Made by a program: the position numbers and the translations under genes. A DNA stretch of 64,000 nt. Source: Venatoribacter cucullus. Its GTDB lineage: Bacteria > Pseudomonadota > Gammaproteobacteria > Pseudomonadales > Oceanobacteraceae. Of the stretch, positions 53,507 through 62,966 are shown piece after piece (position 1 is the first letter of the stretch; every line of letters begins with the position of its first letter). The DNA lies in assembly GCF_016132445.1 (NCBI RefSeq), contig NZ_CP046056.1:2420001-2484000 (forward strand), read 5' to 3'. The notes beneath the pieces are model-generated. The model saw only the letters and a program-made list of their open reading frames with translations, ran no database searches and was not told the origin of the DNA.

Positions 53507-54364
53507 TTACTCACCGGCCGTGTCTTTTAGTCGCGCGCGGAGGTTTAAACCACTGTCCAGCAGCGCTACGAAAATTAGTAATGTGTACATGTAAGGTCCG
53601 AACAGGAACAGTGCCAGATAAACCGACAAAATCCACGCCGAACTGGCGTTTGTGGTGGTCACAACACCATGGAACAGCGCCATCCCAGCCAGCATCAGCG
53701 GCACCGTAAAAACGGGCATGAGTCCGGCCAGTTCCGGTGACAGTTGCCCCGCCAGCAGCATCATTGCCACCGCCGGTACACTGTAAGCCAGAGGCAAGCG
53801 CAGCTGTTTAAACTCGGTGCCGAAGCCGCCGGGGTTATACAGTTCACTTTGCCAGTAGCGTCCCAGTAACAGACACAACATAAAAACCAGCGTATGCAGA
53901 GCGGCCAGCACTCCACTGATCATCGGGGCAACCAAGGGCTGAATCTGCGCCAGTAATTCTGGCTGCGCGCTCAGCGCTTCGGCAATCATCTGCTCACTGC
54001 TTTGTATGACCTGAGGCAGAACCTCAGACAACCACAACGGCAACAGAAAATACGCCACTATCCCGGGGATCACCGCCAGCATCACCACCTGATCAAGGCG
54101 GATCGTCTGACGCAACATTACCGCTAGGGCGCTGGTGCCCACAGCAATAATCAGTGGCGTGGGGTCGCCCATGGCGAACCAGGCAATTGCCGGAAGCAAT
54201 GCCCATAACACCACGGAACTTCCTTCACGCCAGCCCTGACGCAAAATCACCAGTGCCAACAATGCTGCTCCGATCCAGAACAGCAACGGCAAGGCTAAAC
54301 ACAAACCCGCCGCGACAGTTGCCTGCCAGCGGCCGGACATGGCCCATTGCGCCAGTGCTTTCAT
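53507..54364 (-). CDS. DUF2232 multi-spanning membrane protein
   Basis: A 285-residue inner-membrane protein with about seven or eight hydrophobic segments. DUF2232 proteins (YybS-like) commonly sit between rpsR and rplI, as here, and their role is unknown. The C-terminal part GPYMYTLLIFVALLDSGLNLR is typical. No soluble domain is visible. Confidence 0.8.
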   Translation of the reverse strand: MKALAQWAMSGRWQATVAAGLCLALPLLFWIGAALLALVILRQGWREGSSVVLWALLPAIAWFAMGDPTPLIIAVGTSALAVMLRQTIRLDQVVMLAVIPGIVAYFLLPLWLSEVLPQVIQSSEQMIAEALSAQPELLAQIQPLVAPMISGVLAALHTLVFMLCLLLGRYWQSELYNPGGFGTEFKQLRLPLAYSVPAVAMMLLAGQLSPELAGLMPVFTVPLMLAGMALFHGVVTTTNASSAWILSVYLALFLFGPYMYTLLIFVALLDSGLNLRARLKDTAGE

Positions 54365-54416
54365 ACTTTACTACCTGATGCAGAACCGGGCGTTATTGAG
54401 GCAGGTCCGGCGAGGC

Positions 54417-54474
54417 AAAAGCTTTCGAGTAAGCGGAGTGTATAAACATACATGAGCATTACGAGAAAGCTTTT
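54417..54474 (-). other. Inverted repeat between rpsR and the DUF2232 gene
   Basis: AAAAGCTTTCGAGTAA (54417-54432) pairs with TTACGAGAAAGCTTTT (54459-54474) at 14 of 16 positions, with a 26-nt loop. The 147-bp gap is long for this operon, so the structure may modulate expression of the downstream genes or process the transcript. Confidence 0.5.
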
Positions 54475-54511
54475 AACAAGGCCGGGACAACGCAAATAGC
54501 CCGGAACCCAC

Positions 54512-54742
54512 TCAGTTGTCGTGCTGATCAGTGTACGGCAGCAGAGCAATATAGCGCGCACGCTTGATTGCAGTAGACAGCTGACGCTGATACTTCGCAC
54601 GGGTACCAGTGATACGGCTCGGAACGATCTTGCCGGTTTCAGTGATGTAACCTTTCAGAGTGTCCAGATCTTTGTAGTCGATCTCTTTAACGTTCTCTGC
54701 AGTGAAACGGCAGAACTTACGACGACGGAAAAAACGTGCCAT
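54512..54742 (-). CDS. rpsR: Ribosomal protein bS18
   Basis: A 76-residue small-subunit protein: [18 protein letters not shown], then [19 protein letters not shown] and ending in [14 protein letters not shown]. It binds with S6 on the 30S platform. It follows rpsF after 13 bp. Confidence 0.97.
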   Translation of the reverse strand: MARFFRRRKFCRFTAENVKEIDYKDLDTLKGYITETGKIVPSRITGTRAKYQRQLSTAIKRARYIALLPYTDQHDN

Positions 54743-54755
54743 GACTTAAATCCCC

Positions 54756-55181
54756 TTACTCAGCGTTTTCTTCAGAATCGGTTTCGTCGGCATCATCGGC
54801 CTCGTCAGTTGCTTCTTCAGTTTCAGCAACAACGCGGGTATCACGACGACGGTCTTCACGGCCTTCAGCGGCTTTGATCGGAGAGATATCAGTAACAGCT
54901 TCTTCACGACGGATCACCATGTTACGCAGAATGGCATCGTTGTAACGGAAGTTGGTGGTCAGTTCGTCCAGAGCAGCCTGCGAACATTCTGCGTTCATCA
55001 GAATGTAGTGGGCTTTGTGTACATCGTTGATCGGGTAAGCCAGGTGACGGCGGCCCCAGTCTTCGAAACGGTGGATTTTACCGCCGTCGGCTTCGATAGC
55101 ATTGGTGTAACGCTCAACCATTGCCGGTACTTGTTCGCTTTGATCTGGGTGAACCAGAAAAACGATTTCATAGTGACGCAT
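54756..55181 (-). CDS. rpsF: Ribosomal protein bS6
   Basis: A 141-residue small-subunit protein starting [19 protein letters not shown] with [19 protein letters not shown]. The C-terminal 40 residues form an acidic tail ([16 protein letters not shown]), reminiscent of E. coli S6, which receives extra glutamates through RimK. The ATG at 55181 is chosen from the family start; the frame is open 27 codons upstream through the leader. First gene of the operon. Confidence 0.96.
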   Translation of the reverse strand: MRHYEIVFLVHPDQSEQVPAMVERYTNAIEADGGKIHRFEDWGRRHLAYPINDVHKAHYILMNAECSQAALDELTTNFRYNDAILRNMVIRREEAVTDISPIKAAEGREDRRRDTRVVAETEEATDEADDADETDSEENAE

Positions 55182-55204
55182 TGTCAGCTCCTTGTGGGTT
55201 ATCA

Positions 55205-55228
55205 GCCTTCCGGCCCATCCGGTAAGGC
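55205..55228 (-). promoter_or_regulatory. Candidate S6:S18 leader hairpin
   Basis: In the rpsF leader the minus strand folds as GCCTT-A-CCGG, loop ATGGG, CCGG-AAGGC: nine pairs with one bulged A, 24 nt before the start codon. The S6:S18 complex is known to bind a leader stem in many bacteria. I could not align it to the published consensus here, so it is a candidate by position. Confidence 0.4.
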
Positions 55229-55292
55229 AAGGAGTCCGTTTTTCACTGGTTGCACAAGGCAACCAGCCAACCTACGGATAAAAGGACCGCGG

Positions 55293-55298
55293 ATTCTA
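55293..55298 (-). promoter_or_regulatory. Candidate -10 element of the rpsF operon
   Basis: TAGAAT on the minus strand, 112 bp before rpsF, is one base from consensus. No good -35 at 17-bp spacing was seen. Confidence 0.35.
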
Positions 55299-55328
55299 GC
55301 AGAACGGCAACACCGGCGCCAGACTCCT

Positions 55329-55769
55329 TCAGGCCTTATGTTTTATCGGTCCAACCAGCCAGTGTGCCAGCCGGTTACCCAGCAATAACGCCGCCACAAA
55401 CTGCAGCACATCGCTGTTGAGGGTAAAAATATTCACCAGCGCCGGACCCGGGCATAAGCCCACCAGCCCCCAGCCCACGCCAAACAGTATGGCGCCACTG
55501 AGCAGGCGGGCATCAATGCGGGTGAGGGTCGGCTCGTGGAATACCGATGCACAAACCGGGGCGCTGCGCTTACGCCCCAGCCAGAACGCCAGCGCAAAGA
55601 CCGTCACAGCTGAGCCCATTACGGCGATCAGGGCCGGTTCCCAGGCACCAAACACATCCAGAAACGCCCGCACCTTGGCCGGGTTATTCATGCCCGACAC
55701 CAGCAATCCCAGTCCAAAAATCAGACCACTGGCCAATGCCACCAGCGGTGCTAAACGCTGCCGGTTCAT
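55329..55769 (-). CDS. YeeE/YedE (DUF395) half-transporter, second subunit
   Basis: A 146-residue membrane protein with about four hydrophobic segments. The family signature is ASGLIFGLGLLVSGMNNPAKV plus the cysteine-containing LFGVGWGLVGLCPGPALV. YeeE/YedE proteins are linked to uptake of thiosulfate or other sulfur compounds through conserved cysteines. The ATG at 55769 overlaps the upstream partner by 4 bp; together the two equal one full-length transporter. Confidence 0.85.
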   Translation of the reverse strand: MNRQRLAPLVALASGLIFGLGLLVSGMNNPAKVRAFLDVFGAWEPALIAVMGSAVTVFALAFWLGRKRSAPVCASVFHEPTLTRIDARLLSGAILFGVGWGLVGLCPGPALVNIFTLNSDVLQFVAALLLGNRLAHWLVGPIKHKA

Positions 55770-56188
55770 ACCTGCACCCCCAGCTGATTCATCATGGCCA
55801 CCGTAACAACGCCAGCCACCATAAAGGTGACGGTGGCAACGGTTGAGCGCACCGACAACCGGCCCATGCCGCACACGCCGTGGCCACTGGTGCAGCCATT
55901 ACCAATATAGGTACCAAAGCCCACCAGCAAACCCGCTGCCGCCAGCAGGCCTTTATGATCGGTGATCACCACCGGTGCTTCGCCACCCAGCAGCCGGAAC
56001 AGTGGGTAAGCCAGCAGCAACCCGGCCAGAAACCACAGCGCCCAGCGCCGCTGCGGCTGCCAGCTCTGAAACACACTGGATAACACCCCGGTCATGCCGC
56101 TGATGCGGCCAATACCCAACCATAACAGAGCAGCGGCCAGGCCAATGAGCGTGCCGCCAGCTAGTTCGTACATCATAAGGATACCCAT
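55766..56188 (-). CDS. YeeE/YedE (DUF395) half-transporter, first subunit
   Basis: A 140-residue membrane protein with about four hydrophobic segments. The key motif is [17 protein letters not shown] with two cysteines, typical of the sulfur-handling YeeE/YedE fold. The start is not certain: the ATG at 56188 gives [12 protein letters not shown], and an internal ATG at 56176 gives the more family-like [12 protein letters not shown]. It is translationally coupled to the second subunit. Confidence 0.85.
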   Translation of the reverse strand: MGILMMYELAGGTLIGLAAALLWLGIGRISGMTGVLSSVFQSWQPQRRWALWFLAGLLLAYPLFRLLGGEAPVVITDHKGLLAAAGLLVGFGTYIGNGCTSGHGVCGMGRLSVRSTVATVTFMVAGVVTVAMMNQLGVQV

Positions 56189-56319
56189 GCAAAACAGTCA
56201 GGCATTCTACCCTGCCGGACGGTAACCATGAAGGCAGATGTATTTTCCACAAGCCGGCCTGTATCCAGCCGCCAACGGAGGACTATACTTTGCCCTATTC
56301 ACACAGCCCCGGAGTTCAC

Positions 56320-57684
56320 ATGTCTGTTTTAGCCGCCGGCCGGCAGGGCACCCCCCTGCTTATTCTTGAATCTGCTCTTTACAACGCCTGGCTGGAACAG
56401 CAGCCAGCCAGCACCCGCAACTGGCTGCAAGCCTGTGGCTTCAGCGGTAAGGGCCTGCAATTGCTGCCGGCGGCCGATGGTCAGCTGCAGCAGGGGCTGT
56501 TTGTTTGTGACTCCCTGGATGATGAGTTTGCCTGTGGCGACTTGCCGGCGGCGCTGCCGGCCGGTGATTACTGGCTGGAAAATATTGATGACCCGGCACA
56601 GATGAAACGCATCGCCTTTGCCTGGGGGGTTGGCTGTTATCGTTTTGACCGGTACCGCAGCAACGATAAGCCGTTACCCTGCCTGTATATCAGCGATGGG
56701 GATGCCCTGCGCGAAGCGCAGCATCTGGTGATTGCCACCCGCTGGGTACGCGACCTGGTGAATACCCCGGCCGCCGATATGATGCCCGAGCATCTGGCAG
56801 CCGCCGCAGAAACCATTGCCGCGGAATTTGGCGCACATTTGCGCCAGGTGATCGGTGACGATCTGCTGACTCACAACTTCCCAATGATTCATGCGGTTGG
56901 CCGGGCCAGCGCTTCAGCGCCCCGCCTGATTGATTTCAGCTGGGGCGATCCCAGCCTGCCGAAAATCACCCTGGTCGGCAAAGGCGTCTGTTTTGACAGC
57001 GGCGGTCTGGATATCAAACCCGCCGACGCCATGCGCACCATGAAAAAAGACATGGGCGGTGCCGCTCATGTGCTGGGCCTGGCCTATCTGATTATGGCGG
57101 AGCGTTTACCGGTGCGCTTACGGGTACTGATTCCAGCAGTGGAAAACGCCATCAGTGGCAACAGCTTCCGCCCTGGCGATGTACTGAAAACCCGCAAAGG
57201 TTCAACCGTGGAAATTGACAACACCGATGCCGAAGGCCGGCTGGTGCTGTGCGATGCCTTAACCGAAGCGGTGGGCGAACAACCGGAGCTGGTGATTGAT
57301 TTTGCGACCTTAACCGGCGCCTGCCGCGTGGCCCTGGGCACTGAATTACCCGGTTTCTTTACCAACCAGTGGCAACTGGCGTCAGACCTGATGCAGACCG
57401 GCCAGAGTGTGTCAGACCCGGTCTGGCACCTGCCGCTGCACGAACCTTACCGTGACAGTCTGAAAAGCGACATTGCCGATCTGGTGAATTCGGTACCCGG
57501 CCCGTTTGGCGGTGCCATTACCGCCGCGCTGTATCTGGAGCACTTTGTCGACAACGTACCCTGGGTACATTTCGATGTAATGGCCTGGAACCGGCGCAAG
57601 TTACCTGGCCGGCCGTTAGGTGGGGAAGCCATGGGAATACGGGCGGTATTTGCGTATTTGCAGAACCGTTACCAGAACGTCTGA
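56320..57684 (+). CDS. Leucyl aminopeptidase family M17 peptidase
   Basis: A 454-residue di-metal aminopeptidase. The catalytic C-terminal half has LVGKGVCFDSGGLDIKP, MKKDMGGAAHVLG and the signature NTDAEGRLVL, with all metal ligands and the catalytic lysine and arginine in place. The N-terminal half is shorter and more diverged than in PepA, as in the PepB-like branch. GGAG precedes the ATG at 56320. It is likely used in peptide turnover. A hairpin follows the stop. Confidence 0.9.
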   Translation: MSVLAAGRQGTPLLILESALYNAWLEQQPASTRNWLQACGFSGKGLQLLPAADGQLQQGLFVCDSLDDEFACGDLPAALPAGDYWLENIDDPAQMKRIAFAWGVGCYRFDRYRSNDKPLPCLYISDGDALREAQHLVIATRWVRDLVNTPAADMMPEHLAAAAETIAAEFGAHLRQVIGDDLLTHNFPMIHAVGRASASAPRLIDFSWGDPSLPKITLVGKGVCFDSGGLDIKPADAMRTMKKDMGGAAHVLGLAYLIMAERLPVRLRVLIPAVENAISGNSFRPGDVLKTRKGSTVEIDNTDAEGRLVLCDALTEAVGEQPELVIDFATLTGACRVALGTELPGFFTNQWQLASDLMQTGQSVSDPVWHLPLHEPYRDSLKSDIADLVNSVPGPFGGAITAALYLEHFVDNVPWVHFDVMAWNRRKLPGRPLGGEAMGIRAVFAYLQNRYQNV

Positions 57685-57692
57685 GGGAATCC

Positions 57693-57717
57693 GCGGCAGC
57701 CACCGGCTGCCGCTTCT
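57693..57717. terminator. Hairpin between convergent aminopeptidase and carbonic anhydrase genes
   Basis: An 8-bp stem GCGGCAGC/GCTGCCGC with loop CACCG lies in the 38-bp gap between the two convergent genes. The T tract is weak, so termination may be partial. Confidence 0.5.
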
Positions 57718-57722
57718 GGCGG

Positions 57723-58382
57723 TTACAGCGCGGCAATAACGCTGGCGTAATGCTCAGAAAAATCGCTGAAGTGGTCATCATTATGGCCACAGCAACGGAT
57801 GGTGCCGGACTTGATGTCATACACCCAGCCATGAATCTGCACTTTGTGTGTGGCCAGTTTGGCCGCTACCACCGGGTGCGTACGCAGATGCTGCACCTGC
57901 TGCAGTACGTTTTCTTCAATCGCTTCGTTCAGATGCTGATGCGGCAGGCACTGATCAAACGGAATGTTGTTACGCTCACGCACAATCTCCATGGCCGAAC
58001 GGCAGTGACTGAGCCACTCGGTTACGTGCGGCAGGGCCTTCAGCTTGCTTAAGTCCAGCGCGCCTTTAATGGCACCACAATCGGTATGGCCACAGACGAT
58101 AATGTGCTTCACCCCCAGCACGGCGACGGCGTATTCAATGGAGGCGGTCATACCGCCAGTTTCGTTACTGTGGGGGGGAATAATATTGCCGGCATTGCGG
58201 CAGATAAACAGATCACCGGGATTGGAACCGGTGAGCATATTCGGGTCAATGCGCGAATCGGAGCAGGTAATAAATAATACATCCGGGTTTTGTCCCTGAT
58301 CCGCCAGACTGGCAAACAGATCTTTGCGCTCCGGATAAATATTGCGCTTAAAATTCAGCACACCACGAATAATCTGTTCCAC
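57723..58382 (-). CDS. can: Beta-class carbonic anhydrase
   Basis: A 219-residue zinc enzyme interconverting carbon dioxide and bicarbonate. The zinc ligands are in ITCSDSRID (Cys40 with Asp42) and in CGHTDCGAIKG (His and Cys). The sequence FICRNAGNIIPP and the C-terminal VHGWVYDIKSG agree with E. coli Can. It supplies bicarbonate, and lies next to the bicarbonate-using pyruvate carboxylase genes, a sensible though unproven link. Confidence 0.92.
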   Translation of the reverse strand: MEQIIRGVLNFKRNIYPERKDLFASLADQGQNPDVLFITCSDSRIDPNMLTGSNPGDLFICRNAGNIIPPHSNETGGMTASIEYAVAVLGVKHIIVCGHTDCGAIKGALDLSKLKALPHVTEWLSHCRSAMEIVRERNNIPFDQCLPHQHLNEAIEENVLQQVQHLRTHPVVAAKLATHKVQIHGWVYDIKSGTIRCCGHNDDHFSDFSEHYASVIAAL

Positions 58383-58505
58383 GCCTCACCTCCAATCAAC
58401 AAGGCTACAAGAATAAGGAGTTCTGCTGTGGAACAGAACCCGTTTTTTGCTTTCCTGCTGTGCCGGACGGGCAAGAATCCGCCCGCCACACGCAGCGGTT
58501 CACCA

Positions 58506-60296
58506 TCAGACGATTTCGATCAGCACTTCTCCCGGTGTGACCCGGTCGCCTTTCGATACATGCACGGCTGTTACAGTGCCGGCAATATTGGCGTGCACTT
58601 CGGTTTCCATTTTCATGGCTTCGGCCACCAGCACCGCCTGCCCGGCATTAACGGTGTCACCCACCGCCACCAGCACCTCGACAATATTGCCCGGCATGGC
58701 AATGCTGACATGGCCGGGTTCACTGGCCTGCCGCCGCGCTTGTTTACCGGACGCCACATAATCGTTCAGCGGCTCAAAGGTAATTTCTTCCGGCACGCCA
58801 TCCAGCGACAAGTAAAGTTTGCGTTTACCGGAGGCGGCATCACCAGCGCCGGTAATCGCCACTTCATAGGTTTCGCCATGCACATCAATACGGAATTCGG
58901 TGGCCACCCCGATGCGGTCTTTTTTCTGTTCCGGCGGCTCCAGCGATTCCGGCTGCAAGGTGCCGGCGGCCCGCTGCTGCAGGAAATCGCGGCCCAGATC
59001 GGGGAACATGGCGTAAGTGAGCACATCTTCTTCGCTCTGCGCCAGTGTGCCGATGTCGGCGCGCAATTTTTCCAGCTCCGGCGCCAGCAAATCGGCTGGC
59101 CGACCCTCAATCACGATTTCACTGCCAATGGCCTTTTTCTGCAACGACGCATTAACCGGCGCCGGTGCGGCACCATAGCCGCCCTGCAGATAGCGTTTTA
59201 CTTCGTTGGTAATGGTTTTATAGCGTTCGCCGGCCAGTACGTTATACACCGCCTGAGTGCCGACAATCTGTGACGTGGGCGTTACCAGCGGAGGATACCC
59301 CAGGTCGGCACGCACCCGTGGAATTTCGGCAAATACCGCACGGATTTTATCCAGCGCGTTCTGTTCTTTCAGCTGATTGGCCAGGTTCGACATCATGCCG
59401 CCCGGTACCTGATTGATCTGCACCGACACATCTTCGCGGGTGAATTCACTTTCAAACTGGTGATATTTTTTCCGCACCTCGCGGAAGTAATCAGCAATTT
59501 CGCCCAGTAATTCCAGATCCAGTCCGGTATCAAATCCGGTACCTTTCAGCGCCGCTACCTGCGATTCCGTGGCCGGATGGCTGGTACCCGAAGCAAAGGC
59601 GGAAATGGCGGTATCAATACGATCGGCACCGGCTTCAATTGCCTTCAGCTGACACAGCGGCGCCAGGCCGGCGGTGGAGTGACTGTGCACCACCACCGGT
59701 ACGTTTAATTCTGCCTTTAACGCCTTCACCAGATCGTAGGTGGCGTACGGGGTGAGCAGGCCCGCCATATCTTTAATAGCGATGGAGTCTGCGCCCATGT
59801 CTTTCATCACGTGCGCCTGTTTTACAAAGGCTTCCGGCGTATGCACCGGCGAGGTGGTGTAACAGATGGTGCCCTGTGCGTGTTTGCCGGCTTTTTTTAC
59901 CGCTTTCATAGCGGTTTCCAGATTACGCACATCGTTCAATGCATCAAAAATACGGAATACATCAATGCCGTTATCGGCGGCTTTTTCCACAAAAGCTTCC
60001 ACCACATCGTCGGCGTAATGACGATAGCCGAGCAGGTTCTGGCCCCGCAGCAACATCTGCAAACGGGTATTGGGCAGCGCTTGTTTCAGTTGGCGCAGAC
60101 GCTGCCAGGGGTCTTCTTTCAGAAACCGCACACAGGCATCAAAGGTGGCGCCGCCCCAGACTTCCAGCGACCAATAGCCGACCTGATCCAGCTTACTGCA
60201 GATCGGCAACATATCTTCCGTACGCAGGCGGGTGGCAATCAGCGACTGGTGGGCATCACGCAGTACAACATCGGTAATTTCGATTTTTTTAGCCAT
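58506..60296 (-). CDS. pycB: Pyruvate carboxylase subunit B (OadA-like, biotinylated)
   Basis: A 596-residue carboxyltransferase subunit. The N-terminal TIM barrel (VVLRDAHQSLIATRLRTEDM, RIFDALNDVRNLE, IKDMAGLLTPY, VHSHSTAGL) carries the metal-site residues, and the C-terminus ends in a biotinyl domain with the biotin lysine in AEAMKMETEVHANIAG. With PycA it carboxylates pyruvate to oxaloacetate. An oxaloacetate decarboxylase is the other possibility, but no beta or gamma subunit gene is near and a biotin carboxylase gene is 11 bp upstream. Confidence 0.92.
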   Translation of the reverse strand: MAKKIEITDVVLRDAHQSLIATRLRTEDMLPICSKLDQVGYWSLEVWGGATFDACVRFLKEDPWQRLRQLKQALPNTRLQMLLRGQNLLGYRHYADDVVEAFVEKAADNGIDVFRIFDALNDVRNLETAMKAVKKAGKHAQGTICYTTSPVHTPEAFVKQAHVMKDMGADSIAIKDMAGLLTPYATYDLVKALKAELNVPVVVHSHSTAGLAPLCQLKAIEAGADRIDTAISAFASGTSHPATESQVAALKGTGFDTGLDLELLGEIADYFREVRKKYHQFESEFTREDVSVQINQVPGGMMSNLANQLKEQNALDKIRAVFAEIPRVRADLGYPPLVTPTSQIVGTQAVYNVLAGERYKTITNEVKRYLQGGYGAAPAPVNASLQKKAIGSEIVIEGRPADLLAPELEKLRADIGTLAQSEEDVLTYAMFPDLGRDFLQQRAAGTLQPESLEPPEQKKDRIGVATEFRIDVHGETYEVAITGAGDAASGKRKLYLSLDGVPEEITFEPLNDYVASGKQARRQASEPGHVSIAMPGNIVEVLVAVGDTVNAGQAVLVAEAMKMETEVHANIAGTVTAVHVSKGDRVTPGEVLIEIV

Positions 60297-60307
60297 GATT
60301 TTTCCTC

Positions 60308-61723
60308 TTACCAGCCGGCATGGGCAGCAATAGCAGCCGCCACGGCCAGGGCAATTTCACTGGGGTGCTTTTTATCGGAGTACTGCAATAATTCCGGATG
60401 CTCCGGCACAAAGCCGGTATGGAAATGACCGCGATTAAAATCCGGATGCTGCAGAATCTGCTGGTAATAACTGGCGGTGGTTTTAATGCCGTGCAGACGC
60501 ATATCGGCCAGTGCCCGTTGCCCGCGGGCAATGACTTCGTCCCAGGTTAAGGCCCACACCACCAGTTTCAGACACATAGAGTCGTAATACGGCGGAATTT
60601 CATAGCCGGTATAAATGGCGGTATCGACGCGCACCCCGGGGCCACCGGGTGCGTAATAGTGAGTAATACGGCCAAAGCTGGGCAGAAAATCATTTTTCGG
60701 ATCTTCGGCATTAATGCGGAATTGCAGCGCAAATCCCCGGTACTGAATATCTTCCTGGCGGTAACTGAGCGGTAAGCCGGCGGCGATGCGTAATTGTTCA
60801 CGCACGATATCCACCCCGGTAATCTGTTCGGTAATGGTGTGTTCGACCTGCACGCGGGTATTCATTTCCATGAAATACACTTCATTGCCCGACAGCAGAA
60901 ATTCCACCGTACCGGCATTTTCATAGCCGACGGCGGCCGCCGCCTTTACCGCTAAGCCGCCAATATAATTACGCTGTTCCGGCGTTAATTGCGGGCTGGG
61001 GGCAATTTCAATTAACTTCTGATTGCGCCGCTGAATGGAGCAATCGCGCTCGAATAAATGCACCACATGGCCGTGCGAGTCGGCCAGAATCTGCACTTCA
61101 ATATGGCGCGGATTAACGATGCACTTTTCCAGAAACACATCGGCCGAGCCAAAGGCTTTGGTGGCTTCGGAAATCACCCGCGGGTACTGCATTTTCAGCT
61201 CATCCGCCGAATCACAGCGGCGAATACCGCGACCGCCGCCACCGGACGTGGCTTTCAGCATCACCGGATAACCAATACTGGCGGCCAGCTGCAGCGCTTC
61301 TTCCAGATCCGCCAGGTTACCCTCCGAGCCCGGAGTCACCGGCACGCCGGCGGCGCGCATGGCATCGCGGGCCTGGGTTTTATCGCCCATTTTATGAATT
61401 ACATCAGAACGCGGCCCTACGAAGATAATCCCGTGTTCTTCACACAGGCGGGCAAATTGCGCATTTTCAGATAAAAAACCATAGCCGGGATGAATGGCAT
61501 CACAGCCGGTTTCCAGCGCCAGATTCACCAGCCGCTGCGGGTCCAGATATCCGGCCAACGGATTCTCGCCCAGTGAGTACGCCTCATCGGCACGCTTAAC
61601 GTGCAAGGCATAGCGGTCGGGCTCGGTATAAATCGCCACCGAGCGGATGCCCATTTCCGCACAGGCCCGCACGATGCGCACCGCAATTTCACCGCGGTTG
61701 GCGATGAGTAGTTTCTTCAGCAT
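60308..61723 (-). CDS. pycA: Pyruvate carboxylase subunit A (biotin carboxylase)
   Basis: A 471-residue ATP-grasp biotin carboxylase that carboxylates the biotin on PycB using bicarbonate and ATP. It opens MLKKLLIANRGEIAVRIVRAC and shows GYGFLSENAQFARLCEEHGI, the glycine-rich KATSGGGGRGIR, and EMNTRVQVEHTITEQITGVD. AccC is the close paralogue, but adjacency to pycB and the divergent LysR gene mirrors the pyc locus of pseudomonads. Confidence 0.92.
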   Translation of the reverse strand: MLKKLLIANRGEIAVRIVRACAEMGIRSVAIYTEPDRYALHVKRADEAYSLGENPLAGYLDPQRLVNLALETGCDAIHPGYGFLSENAQFARLCEEHGIIFVGPRSDVIHKMGDKTQARDAMRAAGVPVTPGSEGNLADLEEALQLAASIGYPVMLKATSGGGGRGIRRCDSADELKMQYPRVISEATKAFGSADVFLEKCIVNPRHIEVQILADSHGHVVHLFERDCSIQRRNQKLIEIAPSPQLTPEQRNYIGGLAVKAAAAVGYENAGTVEFLLSGNEVYFMEMNTRVQVEHTITEQITGVDIVREQLRIAAGLPLSYRQEDIQYRGFALQFRINAEDPKNDFLPSFGRITHYYAPGGPGVRVDTAIYTGYEIPPYYDSMCLKLVVWALTWDEVIARGQRALADMRLHGIKTTASYYQQILQHPDFNRGHFHTGFVPEHPELLQYSDKKHPSEIALAVAAAIAAHAGW

Positions 61724-61819
61724 ACAGACTCCTTGGCCAGTGACCGGGTTGTCTTCTGGTTGAAAATCAGACTACAGATAGGCATTGAAAACTAAAAATT
61801 GAAATTTTTTGCTTTCTGC

Positions 61820-61842
61820 ATAAGGTATCACTTATAGATACC
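61820..61842. promoter_or_regulatory. Candidate PycR operator
   Basis: In the divergent pycA/pycR gap, two overlapping inverted repeats are seen: ATAAG-N6-CTTAT (61820-61835) and GGTATC-N7-GATACC (61824-61842). Overlapping palindromes next to the regulator's own start suit LysR-type autoregulation. Confidence 0.5.
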
Positions 61843-61856
61843 CACCCGGACTGCCC

Positions 61857-62810
61857 ATGCCACTCAGCATCCAACGCCTCGCCACCCGCCTGACCTTCCG
61901 CCAACTGCAGGTATTTCTGGCGGTGTATGAACAACAGGGCTACAGCAAAGCCGGTGATTTGCTGGGCCTGACCCAGCCGGCGGTCAGCAGCCAGATGCGT
62001 CAGCTGGAGGACGCACTGGGGCAACCCTTATTTGAATACGTCGGCCGCAAGCTCTATTGCACCCCGGCCGGTGAAACACTGGCACTCAGCGTCAGCCGGA
62101 TTTTTGATGAAATGCGCCGCCTGCAAACCGACCTCGCCGCGCTGGATGGCAAAGTGGCCGGTGAATTGCGGATTGTGGCGGTGAATACCGCCCAATATGT
62201 GGTGCCTTATTTATTGCGGGCGTTTCTGGATTTGCATCCCGATGTGCAGGTGACGGTACGGGTGGTGAATCGCGCCAACGCCATTCAGCGCCTGAACGAT
62301 AACAGTGATGACCTGGTGATTATGGGCATGGTGCCGGTGGACAAACCGCTGGCCTCACTGCCGTTCCTGGATAATGAACTGGTGGCCGTGGTACCGGCCG
62401 GGCATCCTTTGCTGCAGCTTCAACAACCTGCCCTGCCGGATTTTCTGCAGGCCGGCTTACTAACACGGGAACCCGGTTCCGGCAGCCGCCTGGCCCTGGA
62501 ACTGCATTGCCAGCAACAACGCCTGGACCTGAAAGCGATTATGCAGCTGGGCTCGAATGATGCGGTAAAACACGCGGTACTGGCCGGGCTGGGCGTGGCG
62601 GTATTACCGAAACTCAGCATTCTGCCGGAACTGCAGCTGGGCAGCTTACAGACGCTGGCTTTACCCGGCTTCCCGCTGCGCCGCAGCTGGTGCGTGGTGT
62701 ACCCGCAAGGCAAACATCCCACACCCGCCATGCGCGCGTTTCTGGATTATGTGCAGCAGAACATCCGCCAGTTTGAGCAAATGTTCAGCCTCCCGCCGGT
62801 GACGGAATAA
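61857..62810 (+). CDS. pycR: LysR-type regulator of pyruvate carboxylase genes
   Basis: A 317-residue LysR regulator with a clear helix-turn-helix (QQGYSKAGDLLGLTQPAVSSQMRQLED) and a CbbR-like effector domain (RIVAVNTAQYVVPYLLRAF, REPGSGSRLALE, GLGVAVLPKLS). It is divergent from pycA, the arrangement known for PycR of Pseudomonas aeruginosa. The effector is unknown. Confidence 0.82.
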   Translation: MPLSIQRLATRLTFRQLQVFLAVYEQQGYSKAGDLLGLTQPAVSSQMRQLEDALGQPLFEYVGRKLYCTPAGETLALSVSRIFDEMRRLQTDLAALDGKVAGELRIVAVNTAQYVVPYLLRAFLDLHPDVQVTVRVVNRANAIQRLNDNSDDLVIMGMVPVDKPLASLPFLDNELVAVVPAGHPLLQLQQPALPDFLQAGLLTREPGSGSRLALELHCQQQRLDLKAIMQLGSNDAVKHAVLAGLGVAVLPKLSILPELQLGSLQTLALPGFPLRRSWCVVYPQGKHPTPAMRAFLDYVQQNIRQFEQMFSLPPVTE

Positions 62811-62862
62811 ATACCTGGCCGGGATACCAGGAACGGGAAAAAGAAAGGCATCAGCACAGAAA

Positions 62863-62908
62863 AAAAATGAAAAAAGCCGGCCCGGGGACGTCATCACCAC
62901 CGGGCCGG
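62863..62908 (-). terminator. Terminator of ahpF
   Basis: A 9-bp stem CCGGCCCGG/CCGGGCCGG followed on the minus strand by two T-rich runs, about 60 bp past the ahpF stop. A second perfect hairpin, TGATCCGCC/GGCGGATCA (62958-62980), covers the ahpF stop codon itself. Confidence 0.85.
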
Positions 62909-62966
62909 AAAGTTCCCAACTTATCGAGAGTCATCGAGGGTGCTGTTGGAAAGGGGATGATCCGCC

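Noticed and set aside
58506-60296. Sodium-pumping oxaloacetate decarboxylase alpha subunit
   Set aside because: No beta or gamma membrane subunit genes are adjacent, while a biotin carboxylase gene and a PycR-like regulator are, so pyruvate carboxylase is favoured.
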